NCBI RefSeq assembly: GCF_001311135.1 | Contig: NZ_BBAG01000001.1 | Coordinates: forward strand, 62,001-126,000 | Reading direction: 5' to 3' | Origin: Secundilactobacillus paracollinoides DSM 15502 = JCM 11969 | GTDB lineage: Bacteria; Bacillota; Bacilli; Lactobacillales; Lactobacillaceae | DNA length: 64,000 bases | Shown here: one piece after another, positions 17,234 to 27,138 of the stretch | Layout of the letters: the number at the start of each line of letters is the position of its first letter | Position numbering within the stretch: the first letter of the stretch is position 1 | Notes under the pieces: generated by a model | The model's database searches: none | Seen by the model: only the letters and a program-made list of their open reading frames with translations | What the model was told of the DNA's origin: nothing | Position numbers and translations under genes: made by a program

Positions 17234-18654
17234 ATGACACTGGATAACACCACCTCTCTGACCCCCAAAACGACGGTTGCCATAATGGCAACTGGCAGGT
17301 TAACTGTGGATCAGCGCGACGTGTTAGATGACCTGTATCAACCGCTGATTGGTGTGGCTGGATACGGGTTGCTGCTCGTTTTGTGGCGTCAGCTTGAATT
17401 GACCCACGGCACTCAGGTGCAGCTCAAACACAGTGAATTACTCGACCTGTTAAACATCAGTGTGAGCGAGCTAGAACACTGCCGCCAGCGGCTTGAAGCC
17501 CTGGAATTGATTCAAACCTATCGGAACCAGTCAGACAAGCTGCCGGAATTGATCTACGAACTCCAGCAGCCTGTTTCTGCCGGGACATTTTTTGGGATGA
17601 TCTGTTAAGCGTGCTTTTGCTTGACGTGGTGGGTGAAAAACAGTTCAAGCGGTTACGTGACCACTTTGTGCGCCCTCAAGCGACCCATGATGGTTGGCAG
17701 AATATCTCGCGACAATTTTTAGACGTCTTTCAAGTGAACGACCGGTTGATTGCCACCCCGCCAGCGTTGATCTCGGAAACAAAAGCGGCCTTTAAGGGCA
17801 GTGACGATGTGACGAACTGGCCAAAGCAGACGGCAAGTTCGCGCTTTGATTTTGATCTGCTGATCGATATTTTAAAGCGGTCGTACGTCAACCTTGAGGA
17901 TATTAAGGCCAACCGGGAACTCATTTTAAATGAGCACCTGATGTATGGCCTGACGGAGCCTGAAATGGCGGACTATATTAATCGGGCAACCAATCTAGCG
18001 ACGAACGCGTTAAATGCCCGCCAGCTGCAAGCGATGATTGCGTCAGAACAACGAAATGCGACGCCAGTGACAACTGGCACGACAGCACAGACGAAAACGG
18101 CTGCGGCTAGTGAGCCTCAAAAACAGTCGACGACCAAGCACACGCCGCAGGAACAGGCACTGATCACAGTGGCAAACCAGGTGTCGCCCATGGCCTTTTT
18201 GACGAAAATGCACGAGGAAAAGGGCGGTTATGTAACTGGTGGCGAGCAGCGCATTGTTGAAGGCTTACTCAATAAACAGGTCTTTCCTAACGCTGTGGTC
18301 AACGTGCTGATCTTTTATCTGCTTATGAATATGAAACAGTCCACGCTGACCCAGCGGTTAACCGATACGATTGCCAATAGTTGGGCTCAGGCTAGCGTTA
18401 AAACGCCCGAGGATGCACTCAAAGAAATCCATCGTTACCAAAAGGAACGGGATAATCCACAACCAGGTCGCAAGGGTAATCGCCGGCAGCAAGGCACCGT
18501 TAAGGAAACCTTGCCTGACTGGGCAAAGTCGGACTACCAGCCGGATAAGAAGGCCACCGATAAGTCAGTTTCAGACGCCCAGCAACAACGGGCCATTGAC
18601 CGGTTGAAAAAATTAAAATCAGAACGCCAAAATCGTGAAGGAGGTGACGCCTAG
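17234..18654 (+). CDS. dnaB: Replication initiation/membrane attachment protein DnaB (one frame break)
   Basis: Helicase-loading co-factor (the Firmicutes DnaB, not the helicase) that acts with DnaD and DnaI at oriC and restart sites. It has two DnaB/DnaD-type domains: an N-terminal winged-helix region and a C-terminal domain ending in the basic tail RLKKLKSERQNREGGDA. The frame breaks at 17588-17593: six T should be seven to read GTFFWDDLLSVLLLDVVGEKQF. Start ATG 17234 is chosen since GGGGG lies eight bases upstream; 17219 has no site. The 3' end overlaps the ribosome site of dnaI. Confidence 0.88.
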
Positions 18655-18655
18655 A

Positions 18656-19585
18656 ATGGATAATATTAGTGACGCCATGCAACACTACATGGATCAACAT
18701 CAACTGAATCATAACTACCAGCAACTGATGCAAAAAGTCTATCAAGATGCTGATGTTCAGGCGTTTATCAAAGAAAATGATGGTGAACTTGATGCGCAGC
18801 AGATCGACCGCTCGTCGGCAAAACTGTACGAGTACGTCACGGAAAGAGACCGCCTTGCCGCGGGTCAGCAGACGTTTGCGCCCGGGTATGAGCCGAAGCT
18901 GATCATGAACAATCATTTGATCGACGTTGCCTACCTGCCGACAGAGGCACAGGTTGCCAAACAAAAACAGCAGTCACTGCATCGACGGGTCAATTCCGTG
19001 CTGATGCCCAAGCTGATTCGTAAGGCATCTTTCGACCATTTTGATGCATCTGATAAGGATCGGGTGCCGGCGCTGATGGCGGCGCTTGATTTTACTGACG
19101 CCTACGAAGCAGCACCGAAGGACTATCATCAGGGATTGTATCTCTATGGCAGTTTTGGTGTTGGGAAGACCTATTTACTGGGGGCCATTGCCAACCAATT
19201 AGCTGAAAAGGGTTTTAAGACGACGTTGGTGCACTTTCCCAGTTTTGCAGTTGAAATGAAAAATGCGATCGGCAACAACCAGGTTGCTGAAAAATTGGAC
19301 GCCATTAAGAAAGCGCCCGTTTTGATGATTGATGACATTGGTGCGGATGCCATGTCTGCCTGGGTTCGTGATGAGGTGCTCGGTGTTATTTTGGAATACC
19401 GGATGCAGTCTGAACTGACCACTTTTTTCTCATCCAACTTTTCGATGGATCAATTGGAAAAAGAACACTTACAGGTCACGCAGAAGGGCGACGTGGAGCC
19501 GTTAAAAGCGAAACGACTGATGCAACGGTTCCGTTTTTTGGCCAAGGAGATCGAAATGATTGGTACCAATCGGCGACCAAATTAA
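18656..19585 (+). CDS. dnaI: Primosomal protein DnaI (helicase loader)
   Basis: AAA+ ATPase that loads the replicative helicase. An N-terminal helicase-binding domain is followed by the ATPase core with Walker A YGSFGVGKTYLL near residues 164-175, Walker B VLMIDDIGAD near 221-230, and sensor motif FFSSNFSMDQL. The start is ATG 18656 after AAGGAGGTGACG, which lies within the dnaB end; the in-frame codon at 18635 is upstream of that site. About 309 aa, normal. It is the last gene of the nrdR-dnaB-dnaI run before the thrS T-box. Confidence 0.95.
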   Translation: MDNISDAMQHYMDQHQLNHNYQQLMQKVYQDADVQAFIKENDGELDAQQIDRSSAKLYEYVTERDRLAAGQQTFAPGYEPKLIMNNHLIDVAYLPTEAQVAKQKQQSLHRRVNSVLMPKLIRKASFDHFDASDKDRVPALMAALDFTDAYEAAPKDYHQGLYLYGSFGVGKTYLLGAIANQLAEKGFKTTLVHFPSFAVEMKNAIGNNQVAEKLDAIKKAPVLMIDDIGADAMSAWVRDEVLGVILEYRMQSELTTFFSSNFSMDQLEKEHLQVTQKGDVEPLKAKRLMQRFRFLAKEIEMIGTNRRPN

Positions 19586-19639
19586 CCTTGACGAACGAAA
19601 TTCACCGTGGTTTAATAAAAGGCGTAATCATAAATTAAG

Positions 19640-19890
19640 ACTTTAAATGTTTGAAAGACATGACTTGTTTGCCCTGTCCAAGAGAGAAACGACATCTTCT
19701 GTAAGGCGTTTCGTCAGGAATCACAAGCTACCACTTTCTGTATGTGCGGTGGATAATACCGTGCCGGCGGGTCCGTTACCCCTTATGAGGTCAGGCGATT
19801 GGTGCACCAATTTCCTGATGAATTCGGGTGGAACCGCGTTAACTAACGTCCCGGTGTTTGCAATATTGCAGACACCGGGATTTTTTATCC
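19640..19890 (+). promoter_or_regulatory. T-box riboswitch controlling thrS
   Basis: tRNA-sensing leader. AGAGAG stem I element at 19680-19686, specifier codon ACC (Thr) at 19730-19732 within GCTACCAC, T-box sequence TTCGGGTGGAACCGCG at 19823-19838, and a terminator CCCGGTGT...ACACCGGGATTTTTT at 19850-19886. Uncharged tRNA-Thr(GGT) should stabilise the antiterminator. The specifier position is read from the loop pattern. Confidence 0.92.
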
Positions 19891-19940
19891 ACCAGCACCG
19901 CAGCACATTTAAGTAGGTTATTTTAAAGGAGAAGATAAAC

Positions 19941-21884
19941 ATGTCAGAAATTTCATTAGAATTTCCAGATGGCAGCAAGCGTCAGTTTGAGGCAGGTGCC
20001 TCAGCAAAAGATGTTGCCCAATCGATCGCAATTAGTTTAGCAAAGAAGGCTGTTGCCGGTAAGTTAGACGGCAAATTGATCAACTTGAACGCCCCAATCA
20101 ACCACGATGGCAAGATTGAGATCGTCACTAAGGACAGCGAAGATGGGTTGGCAGTTTTACGGTCAACAGTTGCTTTGCTTGCTAAAGTATCTTTGAAAGA
20201 AATTTTCTCAGATATTCGCTTTGGTGAAGACAGCGGCGACGAGGAAGGGTTGTACATCGATACTGATAAGGACGATGGTCAAGTCAGTGCTGATGATTTG
20301 GAAGCAATCAGCACCAAGATTCAATCCTTCGTTGACAAGAAGGTTGACTTAAAGCATGAATCCGTCAGCAAAGCTGAAGCATTGAAGAAGTTAGCCGGCA
20401 CTAAATTTGAAGCCCAATTGGTTGAAGATTCAGAGGACGACAGTTTTGATTTTTACAACGTGGATGGCGTTGACGTTTTGAACAACGGGGTTGCCTTTGA
20501 AAATGCGGGCGACGTGAAGTTCTTCCGGCTTTTGTCAGTTGCCGGTGCGTACTTTGAAGGCAAGTCCTCAAACGACATGCTGCAACGAATCTACGGGACA
20601 GCCTTTTACAAGCAGGCTGACCTGGACGCTGACCTTAAAGCGCGTCAGGAAGCACGTGAACGCGATCACCGGGTGATCGGGAATGATCTTGACTTGTTCT
20701 TCGTTGATCCAAAGGCCGGTGCCGGTTTGCCATACTGGATGCCAAATGGTGCCACCATTCGTCGGACAATCGAACGTTACATCATCGATAAGGAAGTTGC
20801 TGATGACTACAAGCACGTTTACACCCCAGTGTTAGCTAACCTGGACCTGTATAAGACTTCCGGTCACTGGGCACATTACCGTGATGACATGTTCCCACCA
20901 ATGGACATGGGCGATGGCGAAATGCTTGAATTACGGCCAATGAACTGTCCGTCACATATCCAAATTTACAACCACCACATCCGGTCATACCGTGAATTGC
21001 CACTGCGGATCGCTGAACTTGGGATGATGCACCGTTACGAAAAATCAGGTGCGTTGAGTGGGTTGCAACGGGTTCGTGAAATGACCTTGAACGATGGCCA
21101 CACCTTTGTTACGTTGGACCAAGTTCAAGATGAATTTAAGAAGATCCTGACGTTGATCATGGACGTTTACAACGACTTTAACATCACCGACTACACCTTC
21201 CGTTTATCATACCGGGATCCAGCCAACACGGCGAAGTACTTCGATGATGACGAGATGTGGAACCGCAGTCAATCGATGTTGAAGGGTGCCATGGATGACC
21301 TTGGTCTTGACTACTACGAGGCTGAAGGGGAAGCTGCTTTCTACGGTCCTAAGTTGGATATCCAAACGAAGACTGCTTTGGGCAACGACGAAACCATGTC
21401 AACGATTCAATTGGACTTCATGCTGCCAGAACAGTTCGACCTGAGCTACATTGGCGCTGATGGTGAAAAGCACCGGCCAGTCATGATTCACCGTGGGATC
21501 GTTGGGACGATGGAACGCTTCATCGCTTACCTGACTGAAATCTACAAGGGTGCCTTCCCAACTTGGTTAGCCCCTAAGCAAGTCACGATCATTCCTGTTA
21601 GTGATGACAAGCATGGCGACTACGCTGAATCGTTACGTAAGAAGTTCGCTGCTGCCGACGTTCGGGTCGACGTTGATCACCGTGGCGAAAAGATGAACTA
21701 TCTGATTCGTGACGCACAGACGCACAAGATTCCATACACGTTGGTTGTCGGTGACCAAGAAAAGGCCAACAATGAAGTCAGTGTTCGGAAGTACGGCGAA
21801 CAGGATTCTAACAGCATGAGTGCTGATGCCTTCCTGTCAGAAGTACTGGGTGACATTGAAAACTACAGCCGCGCTGACAAATAA
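19941..21884 (+). CDS. thrS: Threonyl-tRNA synthetase
   Basis: Class II aminoacyl-tRNA synthetase charging tRNA-Thr. Domains: N-terminal TGS (residues 1-62), SAD editing domain including HxxxH-type positions, catalytic core with motif 2 [19 protein letters not shown] and zinc ligand Cys in [13 protein letters not shown], motif 3 [11 protein letters not shown], and anticodon-binding domain ([16 protein letters not shown]). 647 aa, normal. Controlled by the T-box leader upstream. AAAGGAG lies nine bases before the ATG. The editing-domain motif is degenerate (no HHS..H motif seen near residue 75), which matches the lactobacillus-type ThrRS variation but would need alignment to state firmly. Confidence 0.96.
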   Translation: MSEISLEFPDGSKRQFEAGASAKDVAQSIAISLAKKAVAGKLDGKLINLNAPINHDGKIEIVTKDSEDGLAVLRSTVALLAKVSLKEIFSDIRFGEDSGDEEGLYIDTDKDDGQVSADDLEAISTKIQSFVDKKVDLKHESVSKAEALKKLAGTKFEAQLVEDSEDDSFDFYNVDGVDVLNNGVAFENAGDVKFFRLLSVAGAYFEGKSSNDMLQRIYGTAFYKQADLDADLKARQEARERDHRVIGNDLDLFFVDPKAGAGLPYWMPNGATIRRTIERYIIDKEVADDYKHVYTPVLANLDLYKTSGHWAHYRDDMFPPMDMGDGEMLELRPMNCPSHIQIYNHHIRSYRELPLRIAELGMMHRYEKSGALSGLQRVREMTLNDGHTFVTLDQVQDEFKKILTLIMDVYNDFNITDYTFRLSYRDPANTAKYFDDDEMWNRSQSMLKGAMDDLGLDYYEAEGEAAFYGPKLDIQTKTALGNDETMSTIQLDFMLPEQFDLSYIGADGEKHRPVMIHRGIVGTMERFIAYLTEIYKGAFPTWLAPKQVTIIPVSDDKHGDYAESLRKKFAAADVRVDVDHRGEKMNYLIRDAQTHKIPYTLVVGDQEKANNEVSVRKYGEQDSNSMSADAFLSEVLGDIENYSRADK

Positions 21885-21984
21885 TTGTGAAAAAGGGGGT
21901 CGACAGATAGTCGCCCCTGCGCTATAATTTGTATTCGTGAGCTTTTAAGTAAGACCAGTTGACACTAAACCGGATACATGGTAT

Positions 21985-22135
21985 TCTAGCTTGGTTGATA
22001 AATGTAAGTAGAAGCACCCGCTTCTCGCCTCGTGACTCACGTTGCCTGGCTGATACGTAAATAACCTGACTGCAGTTAAGCAGTTCGGGAACTTTAACGG
22101 GTGCTGCTGTGAGACAGTACCCGTTTTGTTTATGC
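21985..22135 (+). promoter_or_regulatory. L20-type autoregulatory leader with attenuator before infC
   Basis: Leader of infC-rpmI-rplT. GCACCCG (22014-22020) can pair with CGGGTGC (22098-22104), which competes with a terminator ACGGGTGCTG...CAGTACCCGTTTTGTTT (22097-22131). The conserved block GCCTCGTGACTCACGTTGCC and GACTGCAGTTAAGCAGTTCGG match the Firmicutes L20 leader, where ribosomal protein L20 binds and terminates transcription. The mutually exclusive pairing is visible; L20 binding is inferred from the family. Confidence 0.85.
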
Positions 22136-22180
22136 AGACTTATGTTGATTGTTTTTAAACTCACTCGGAGGTGAATGACC

Positions 22181-22696
22181 ATAGCAAACGATATGATGGT
22201 TAACGAAGGAATCCATGCTCGTGAAGTTCGCTTGATTGCTGCAAACGGTGATCAATTGGGTATCAAGAGTAAGCGTGATGCGCTTCAGTTGGCTGACGAT
22301 GCTGAATTGGATCTTGTCCTGGTTGCCCCAAAGGCAAAACCGCCAGTAGCCCGAATCATGGACTACGGGAAGTACCGGTTTGAGATGCAAAAGAAGCAAC
22401 GCGAAGCTCGTAAGAAGCAAAAGGTCGTTAGCATTAAAGAAGTTCGCTTGAGTCCGTCAATTGATGACAACGACTTTAACACGAAGCTGAAGAACGCAAT
22501 GAAGTTCTTAAGCAAGGGTGAAAAAGTTCGGGTCTCAATTCGATTTAAGGGTCGTGCCATTACCCATAAGGAAATTGGTCGCGACGTGTTAAACCGGATG
22601 GCTGCAGCAACTAGCGAAGTCGCTACTGTTGAACAGCGTCCGAAGATGGATGGCCGAAGCATGTTCTTGATGCTGACACCAAAAGTAGACAAATAG
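22181..22696 (+). CDS. infC: Translation initiation factor IF-3, probable ATA start
   Basis: IF-3 prevents premature subunit joining and checks start codons. Two-domain protein: N domain ([20 protein letters not shown]), basic linker ([11 protein letters not shown]), C domain ([20 protein letters not shown]). The ribosome site GGAGG at 22167-22171 lies three bases before ATG 22175 but nine before ATA 22181 in the same frame. IF-3 genes are known for rare AUU/AUA/AUC starts used in autoregulation, so ATA 22181 is the likelier start; if ATG 22175 is used the protein gains two residues. First gene of infC-rpmI-rplT. Confidence 0.95.
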   Translation: MANDMMVNEGIHAREVRLIAANGDQLGIKSKRDALQLADDAELDLVLVAPKAKPPVARIMDYGKYRFEMQKKQREARKKQKVVSIKEVRLSPSIDDNDFNTKLKNAMKFLSKGEKVRVSIRFKGRAITHKEIGRDVLNRMAAATSEVATVEQRPKMDGRSMFLMLTPKVDK

Positions 22697-22723
22697 TTGT
22701 AAGAAATTAGGAGGATTTACGTT

Positions 22724-22921
22724 ATGCCAAAGATGAAGACAAACCGTGCTAGTGCCAAGCGTTTCAAGGTATCTGCCAAGGGTGGTATTAAGAGCGCCAA
22801 TGCTTACACCAGTCACCGTTTCCACGGTAAGACCAAGAAGCAACGTCGTCAATTGCGTGGGACTTCAATGATGAAGTCAAACACTATCAAGAAGACGTAC
22901 CACGCATTATTACAAAAGTAA
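22724..22921 (+). CDS. rpmI: 50S ribosomal protein L35
   Basis: 65-residue basic ribosomal protein beginning MPKMKTNRASAKRFKVSAKG, the standard L35 start. It lies 27 bases after infC with a TAGGAGG site. Member of the L20-regulated infC-rpmI-rplT operon. Confidence 0.98.
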   Translation: MPKMKTNRASAKRFKVSAKGGIKSANAYTSHRFHGKTKKQRRQLRGTSMMKSNTIKKTYHALLQK

Positions 22922-23004
22922 TCAACGTTACTTCATTACAGTGACGCATCAATCGAGACACTGTTAGTCAACACGACTGACCGTAAGTATTAGGAGGAAT
23001 TATT

Positions 23005-23358
23005 ATGCCACGAGTTAAAGGTGGAACAGTTACACGCGCACGCCACAAGAAAGTTCTTAAGTTAGCCAAGGGTTACCGCGGCTCAAAGCACCGTTTGTTT
23101 AAGGTTGCTAAAGACCAAGTTATGAAGGGTGCCCAATACGCATACCGTGACCGTAAGGCCAACAAGCGTAACTTCCGTCGTTTATGGATTGCCCGGATCA
23201 ACGCAGCTGCCCGGATCAATGGTCTGAGCTACAGCAAGTTGATGTTTGGGTTGAAGCAAGCTAACATCGAAGTTAACCGTAAAATGCTGGCTGACTTAGC
23301 TGTTAACGATGCAGACGCCTTCAAGGCATTTGCAGACGCTGCTAAGAAAGCTCTTTAA
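23005..23358 (+). CDS. rplT: 50S ribosomal protein L20
   Basis: 117-residue basic protein with the standard start [20 protein letters not shown] and core [13 protein letters not shown]. It nucleates 50S assembly and, in Firmicutes, represses its own operon by binding the leader. It has an AGGAGG site and is followed by a strong terminator. Confidence 0.98.
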   Translation: MPRVKGGTVTRARHKKVLKLAKGYRGSKHRLFKVAKDQVMKGAQYAYRDRKANKRNFRRLWIARINAAARINGLSYSKLMFGLKQANIEVNRKMLADLAVNDADAFKAFADAAKKAL

Positions 23359-23372
23359 TTAACAACTAATAA

Positions 23373-23412
23373 GACGAGGCCGAGGTGTTTGTTACCTTAG
23401 CCTCGTTTTTTT
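23373..23412 (+). terminator. Terminator of infC-rpmI-rplT
   Basis: GACGAGGC...GCCTCGTTTTTTT with inner AGGT/ACCT pairing, 15 bases after the rplT stop. Confidence 0.9.
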
Positions 23413-23870
23413 ATGATGTGGCGCCATGCGGAGGGCTTACGCAGTAGGGAGTCAGTCTGCGGAATACGTTTCGGTAATATAAAAGTGTCGCTGTCCGCAA
23501 TGCTGAACGGCTACACTCAGCTAAGATTTTCAGGAGTCAGCATCGTTGATGAACCTTCATAAGTGGCACCACAAACTTGTTAATTAATCGTTATTGGTGA
23601 CTGCTCTACAGTGAGAAGCATTGCTGACAGGAAATTTCCTAGCAGTCGAGGGCGGATTCTCTTCGAACTCGCTTAAACGCCAATTTAATACTTAACTAGT
23701 AGTAAAAAATAAACGCAACGGACTGCGTACCTGCCATTGAAAAGCATTCTTTACGAACACGTTTCGACACAATAATAGTAGAAAAATTTATTTTTCAAGC
23801 AGTAGGGTTAGTCAAACAGGCGAAAGTTCAGTATAATAGACAATCAGTAGAGAAATAAAAGGAGTCCGTC
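23413..23870. other. Gene-free region rplT-yqeG with reverse-oriented head motifs
   Basis: 458 bases without a convincing ORF. Two reverse-strand matches to the repeat head (GAATACGTTTC at 23462-23472 and GAACACGTTTC at 23755-23765) lack the full covarying palindrome. A short palindrome CTGACAGGAAATTTCCTAGCAG lies near 23622-23646. A probable yqeG promoter lies in 23800-23850. Confidence 0.5.
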
Positions 23871-24416
23871 ATGATATCAGGATTTACGCCGACTTGGATG
23901 ATTCGTGCCACGTACGATATTTCACCCGAGACGTTACTTCAGCTTGGCATCAAGGTCGTTTTAACCGATCTGGACAACACGCTGATTGCTTGGAATAACC
24001 CCTATGGCACCACTGAACTTAAGAATTGGATGCTGGACCTCGAACGGGTGGGGATTCAACTTGTTGTGGTCTCAAACAACTCGCATCGGCGGGTTAAGAA
24101 GGCCGTTGCACCGCTAGGCTTACCATTTGTTTCACGAGCATTAAAACCGCTCCCGTTTGGCATTAAACGCGCCATGCGTCAGTACCACGTCACGCCTGCA
24201 CAGACAGTGATGGTGGGTGATCAGTTACTGACTGATGTCGCCGCTGCCAATGCCAGTCGGGTGCGGAGTATATTGGTGAAACCAATTGTCGCTAGTGATG
24301 CTTGGAATACAAAAATTAATCGCTTCTTTGAATATTTTGTGATGCACGGCGTCAAAAAGGCGCATCCAGAACTCACCTATCGAAAGGAAATAACCATTAA
24401 TGGACGACACAACTAA
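23871..24416 (+). CDS. yqeG: YqeG family HAD phosphatase
   Basis: HAD class IIIA phosphatase of the phosphatidylglycerophosphatase-like YqeG family; substrate not settled in Bacillus. The nucleophile motif is LTDLDNTLIAW (Asp about residue 34), motif II is VVSNNSHRR, and the motif with acidic residues is MVGDQLLTDVAAAN. At 181 aa it has normal length. AAAGGAG precedes the ATG. It overlaps the next gene yqeH by 17 bases, so it is coupled to the ribosome-assembly operon. Confidence 0.94.
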   Translation: MISGFTPTWMIRATYDISPETLLQLGIKVVLTDLDNTLIAWNNPYGTTELKNWMLDLERVGIQLVVVSNNSHRRVKKAVAPLGLPFVSRALKPLPFGIKRAMRQYHVTPAQTVMVGDQLLTDVAAANASRVRSILVKPIVASDAWNTKINRFFEYFVMHGVKKAHPELTYRKEITINGRHN

Positions 24417-25536
24417 CACCGACGTCTTAGTTGACGGCGAAACACTGTACTGTATTGGGTGCGGTGCCCAGATTCAAACAACTGAAAAAAATAAACCTGG
24501 TTACACCCCAAAATCCGCGCTGGAAAAGGGCTTGGAAACTGGTGAACTGTATTGTCAACGCTGTTTTCGGTTACGTCACTACAATGAAATCGTGCCCGTC
24601 GGTTTAACCGATGACGATTTCCTGAAATTACTGACTCAGATTCGGGATGCTGATGCGCTGATCGTTTACGTGGTTGATATTTTCGACTTTAATGGGTCGA
24701 TCATTCCAGGCCTCCACCGCTTCGTTGGCGACAACCCGATCTTATTAGTCGGTAACAAGGAAGATCTTCTACCACGGTCGTTAAAACGGCCTAAGCTGCG
24801 GGACTGGATCCGCCAACGTGCAAATGAACAGGGACTTCGGCCAATGGATGTCGCACTGGTTTCTGCAAAAACGAATCACTCAGTTGACCAACTGTTGCAG
24901 CAGATCGATAAGTATCGTGAGGGTCGCGACGTTTACATCGTTGGTGTCACAAACGTGGGTAAATCAACGTTGATCAACCAGATCATCCACCAACGGACGG
25001 GTGAACAAAATGTCATTACCACGTCACGGTTCCCCGGCACGACGCTTGATCGCATTGAGATTCCATTAGATGACGGTCACGCCTTAGTGGACACCCCTGG
25101 AATCATCCATGAGTCACAAATGGCACACTTCCTCTCGGGGAAAGATTTAAAGATCGCCGCACCACAGAAGCAAATTAAACCAAAGGTGTTCCAACTTAAT
25201 GACCAGCAAACCATCTTCTTGGCAGGACTGGCTCGTTTTGACTATGTCAGCGGCCCCAAGAACGGATTCACCGTTTACGTTGAAAATACGCTGCCGCTGC
25301 ACCGAACTAAGTTGGAAAATGCGGATAACTTCTATGAAAAACACGTGGGTGACTTATTGACACCGCCTAGTGATCTTGACCAATTGCCACCATTGACCCG
25401 GCATGAGTTCAAAATCATCGAAAAGAGTGATCTCGTTTTTGAGGGCCTTGGCTGGGTGACGGTTCCAGCGGGGACAGTTGTCGCCGGTTACGCGCCGAAA
25501 GGTGTTGGCGTACTGGTTCGAAAAGCAATGATTTAA
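24400..25536 (+). CDS. yqeH: Ribosome biogenesis GTPase YqeH
   Basis: Circularly permuted GTPase needed for 30S subunit maturation. An N-terminal zinc finger uses Cys18, Cys21, Cys52 and Cys55. GTPase motifs occur in the permuted order: G4 GNKEDLL, G5 SAKT, then G1 GVTNVGKST, and G3 DTPG. A C-terminal domain follows. At 378 aa it has normal length. It starts inside yqeG and ends six bases before the yhbY region, consistent with one long operon yqeG-yqeH-yhbY-nadD-yqeK-rsfS. Confidence 0.97.
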   Translation: MDDTTNTDVLVDGETLYCIGCGAQIQTTEKNKPGYTPKSALEKGLETGELYCQRCFRLRHYNEIVPVGLTDDDFLKLLTQIRDADALIVYVVDIFDFNGSIIPGLHRFVGDNPILLVGNKEDLLPRSLKRPKLRDWIRQRANEQGLRPMDVALVSAKTNHSVDQLLQQIDKYREGRDVYIVGVTNVGKSTLINQIIHQRTGEQNVITTSRFPGTTLDRIEIPLDDGHALVDTPGIIHESQMAHFLSGKDLKIAAPQKQIKPKVFQLNDQQTIFLAGLARFDYVSGPKNGFTVYVENTLPLHRTKLENADNFYEKHVGDLLTPPSDLDQLPPLTRHEFKIIEKSDLVFEGLGWVTVPAGTVVAGYAPKGVGVLVRKAMI

Positions 25537-25548
25537 GGAGAATTGAAT

Positions 25549-25860
25549 TTGACATTAACAGGAAAACAAAAACATTATTTACGGTCTCAAGCCCATCATT
25601 TACACCCCATTTTTTCAGTCGGGAAGAACGGCTTGAACCCTGAATGGTTGGCGCAGCTTGATGGCGCACTGCAAAAGCGGGAACTGATCAAGATCAACCT
25701 GCAGCAGGCCGCCGATGAAAGTGTGAGCGATGTTCAGGCTTACATTGAGGCAGAAACACCGATTCAGGTCGTTCAGACGATCGGCCGGGTACTGGTTTTA
25801 TTCCAACCCGCCGAAGACGAAAAATATCAACGCTATTCACTTAACGTTGACCAGTTGTAA
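25549..25860 (+). CDS. yhbY: YhbY family RNA-binding (CRM domain) protein
   Basis: Small CRM-domain protein that binds pre-ribosomal particles. The start is taken at TTG 25549 (MTLTGKQKHYLRSQAHHL), eight bases after AAGGAG; TTG 25543 is only two bases from the site. The GxxG loop is in SVGKNGLNPEW. About 103 aa, normal. Within the yqe operon, after yqeH (aroE, present between them in Bacillus, is absent). Confidence 0.94.
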   Translation: MTLTGKQKHYLRSQAHHLHPIFSVGKNGLNPEWLAQLDGALQKRELIKINLQQAADESVSDVQAYIEAETPIQVVQTIGRVLVLFQPAEDEKYQRYSLNVDQL

Positions 25861-25885
25861 GAAACACGCGTAAGGGGATATTGAG

Positions 25886-26518
25886 ATGGTAAAGGTACTG
25901 GAACGCACAGAAACCAAGGTTGTCGAACAACTGGCTGCCAGCGTGCAAAAAAAGCGCATTGGTATCCTGGGGGGCACCTTTAATCCGCCGCACCTTGGCC
26001 ACCTGATCATGGCTGACCAGGTGAAGGATCAGCTTGGTCTTGACCGAGTATTATTTATGCCGGACGCCAACCCGCCGCACGTTGACCGAAAGTTTGCAAT
26101 CGATGCGGATGAACGGGTCAAAATGGTCTGTCAAAGTATCGAGGGCAACCCAGACTTTGGTTTAGAACTTACGGAAGTGCGTCGTGGGGGCATTAGTTAT
26201 ACCTATGACACCATGGTCGAACTAAAGAGAAAACACCCTGAAAATGACTACTACTTCATTATTGGTGGTGATATGGTGGCCTATTTGCCAAAGTGGCACC
26301 GCATTGATGACCTGCTTAAACTCGTGCAGTTTGTGGGGGTGCGGCGAGAACATTCGCCGTTAACATCTCAATATCCCGTTTTGTGGGTGGATGTGCCGGT
26401 GATCGACATCAGCTCAACGACCATTCGTGAGCGGGTGAAGCATGGTGAATCGATTCGATACATGGTGGCAGATCCGGTAGCTGATTTTATAAAGGAGCGA
26501 CAATTATACCGTGACTAG
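25886..26518 (+). CDS. nadD: Nicotinate-nucleotide adenylyltransferase NadD
   Basis: Makes deamido-NAD from nicotinate mononucleotide and ATP. The nucleotidyltransferase motif GILGGTFNPPHLGHL is near residues 25-39, with the partner motif ISSTTIRER near 175-183. The 210-residue chain has an N-terminal extension of about 23 residues (VKVLERTETKVVEQ), common in lactobacillus NadD. It overlaps yqeK by 8 bases. Confidence 0.96.
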   Translation: MVKVLERTETKVVEQLAASVQKKRIGILGGTFNPPHLGHLIMADQVKDQLGLDRVLFMPDANPPHVDRKFAIDADERVKMVCQSIEGNPDFGLELTEVRRGGISYTYDTMVELKRKHPENDYYFIIGGDMVAYLPKWHRIDDLLKLVQFVGVRREHSPLTSQYPVLWVDVPVIDISSTTIRERVKHGESIRYMVADPVADFIKERQLYRD

Positions 26519-27122
26519 TGACTTAGTTTATTCAGATCATTATACGACGGACACAAGGAATCAATTGTTAGCAAAAATTGAGGCGCATTTACGTCCCGAA
26601 CGGTTTGCCCATGTCCAACGCGTCGAGCAGACAGCTATTGCGTTAGCCAAGCAGTACGGTGCTGATGTTGAAAAGACCTCGATTGCTGGGTTGGTCCATG
26701 ATTATGCCAAACAACGTCCTGATAGCGATTTTTTGCAAGCTATCAGCGATTACAGATTGGATCCTGACTTGGCTAACTGGAATAATGCCATCTGGCACGG
26801 GGTGGTCGGCCCTGAGTTTATCAAGCGAGAACTCGGCATTTATGATGAAGAGATTCTGAATGCCGTTCGGTATCATACCACGGGGAATCCCTACATGACG
26901 ACCCTTGAGAAGATCGTGTACATGGCAGATTACATTGAACCGGCACGTGACTTTGATGGTGTGGCTGAAGCCCGTGAAATGACCGCCCGGGATCTGGATC
27001 TCGGGGTGGCCTTTCAAACGTGGCACACGCTGACGTATCTGATCGCAGAAAACAAAGCGATTTACCCGAAAACGATTGAAACTTACAACGCATGGGTCCC
27101 GACTAGCGGACTCGTTAAATAA
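26511..27122 (+). CDS. yqeK: YqeK family HD-domain hydrolase
   Basis: HD-domain protein; the Bacillus enzyme is a symmetric Ap4A hydrolase. Metal motif: His in RFAHVQRVEQ, then LVHDYAK and the later His in IWHGVVGPEF and YHTTGNP. 203 aa. The best start is GTG 26511, overlapping nadD; AAAGGAG is 13 bases upstream, a little far, so the exact start is uncertain. Fourth gene of the yqe operon, between nadD and rsfS as usual. Confidence 0.93.
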   Translation: MTSDLVYSDHYTTDTRNQLLAKIEAHLRPERFAHVQRVEQTAIALAKQYGADVEKTSIAGLVHDYAKQRPDSDFLQAISDYRLDPDLANWNNAIWHGVVGPEFIKRELGIYDEEILNAVRYHTTGNPYMTTLEKIVYMADYIEPARDFDGVAEAREMTARDLDLGVAFQTWHTLTYLIAENKAIYPKTIETYNAWVPTSGLVK

Positions 27123-27138
27123 GGAGCGATTAATCTAT

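Noticed and set aside
17588-17593. Programmed ribosomal frameshift in dnaB at the T-run
   Set aside because: The same kind of one-base loss recurs in unrelated genes across the window, including runs with no slippery heptamer or downstream pseudoknot; sequencing error explains them all.
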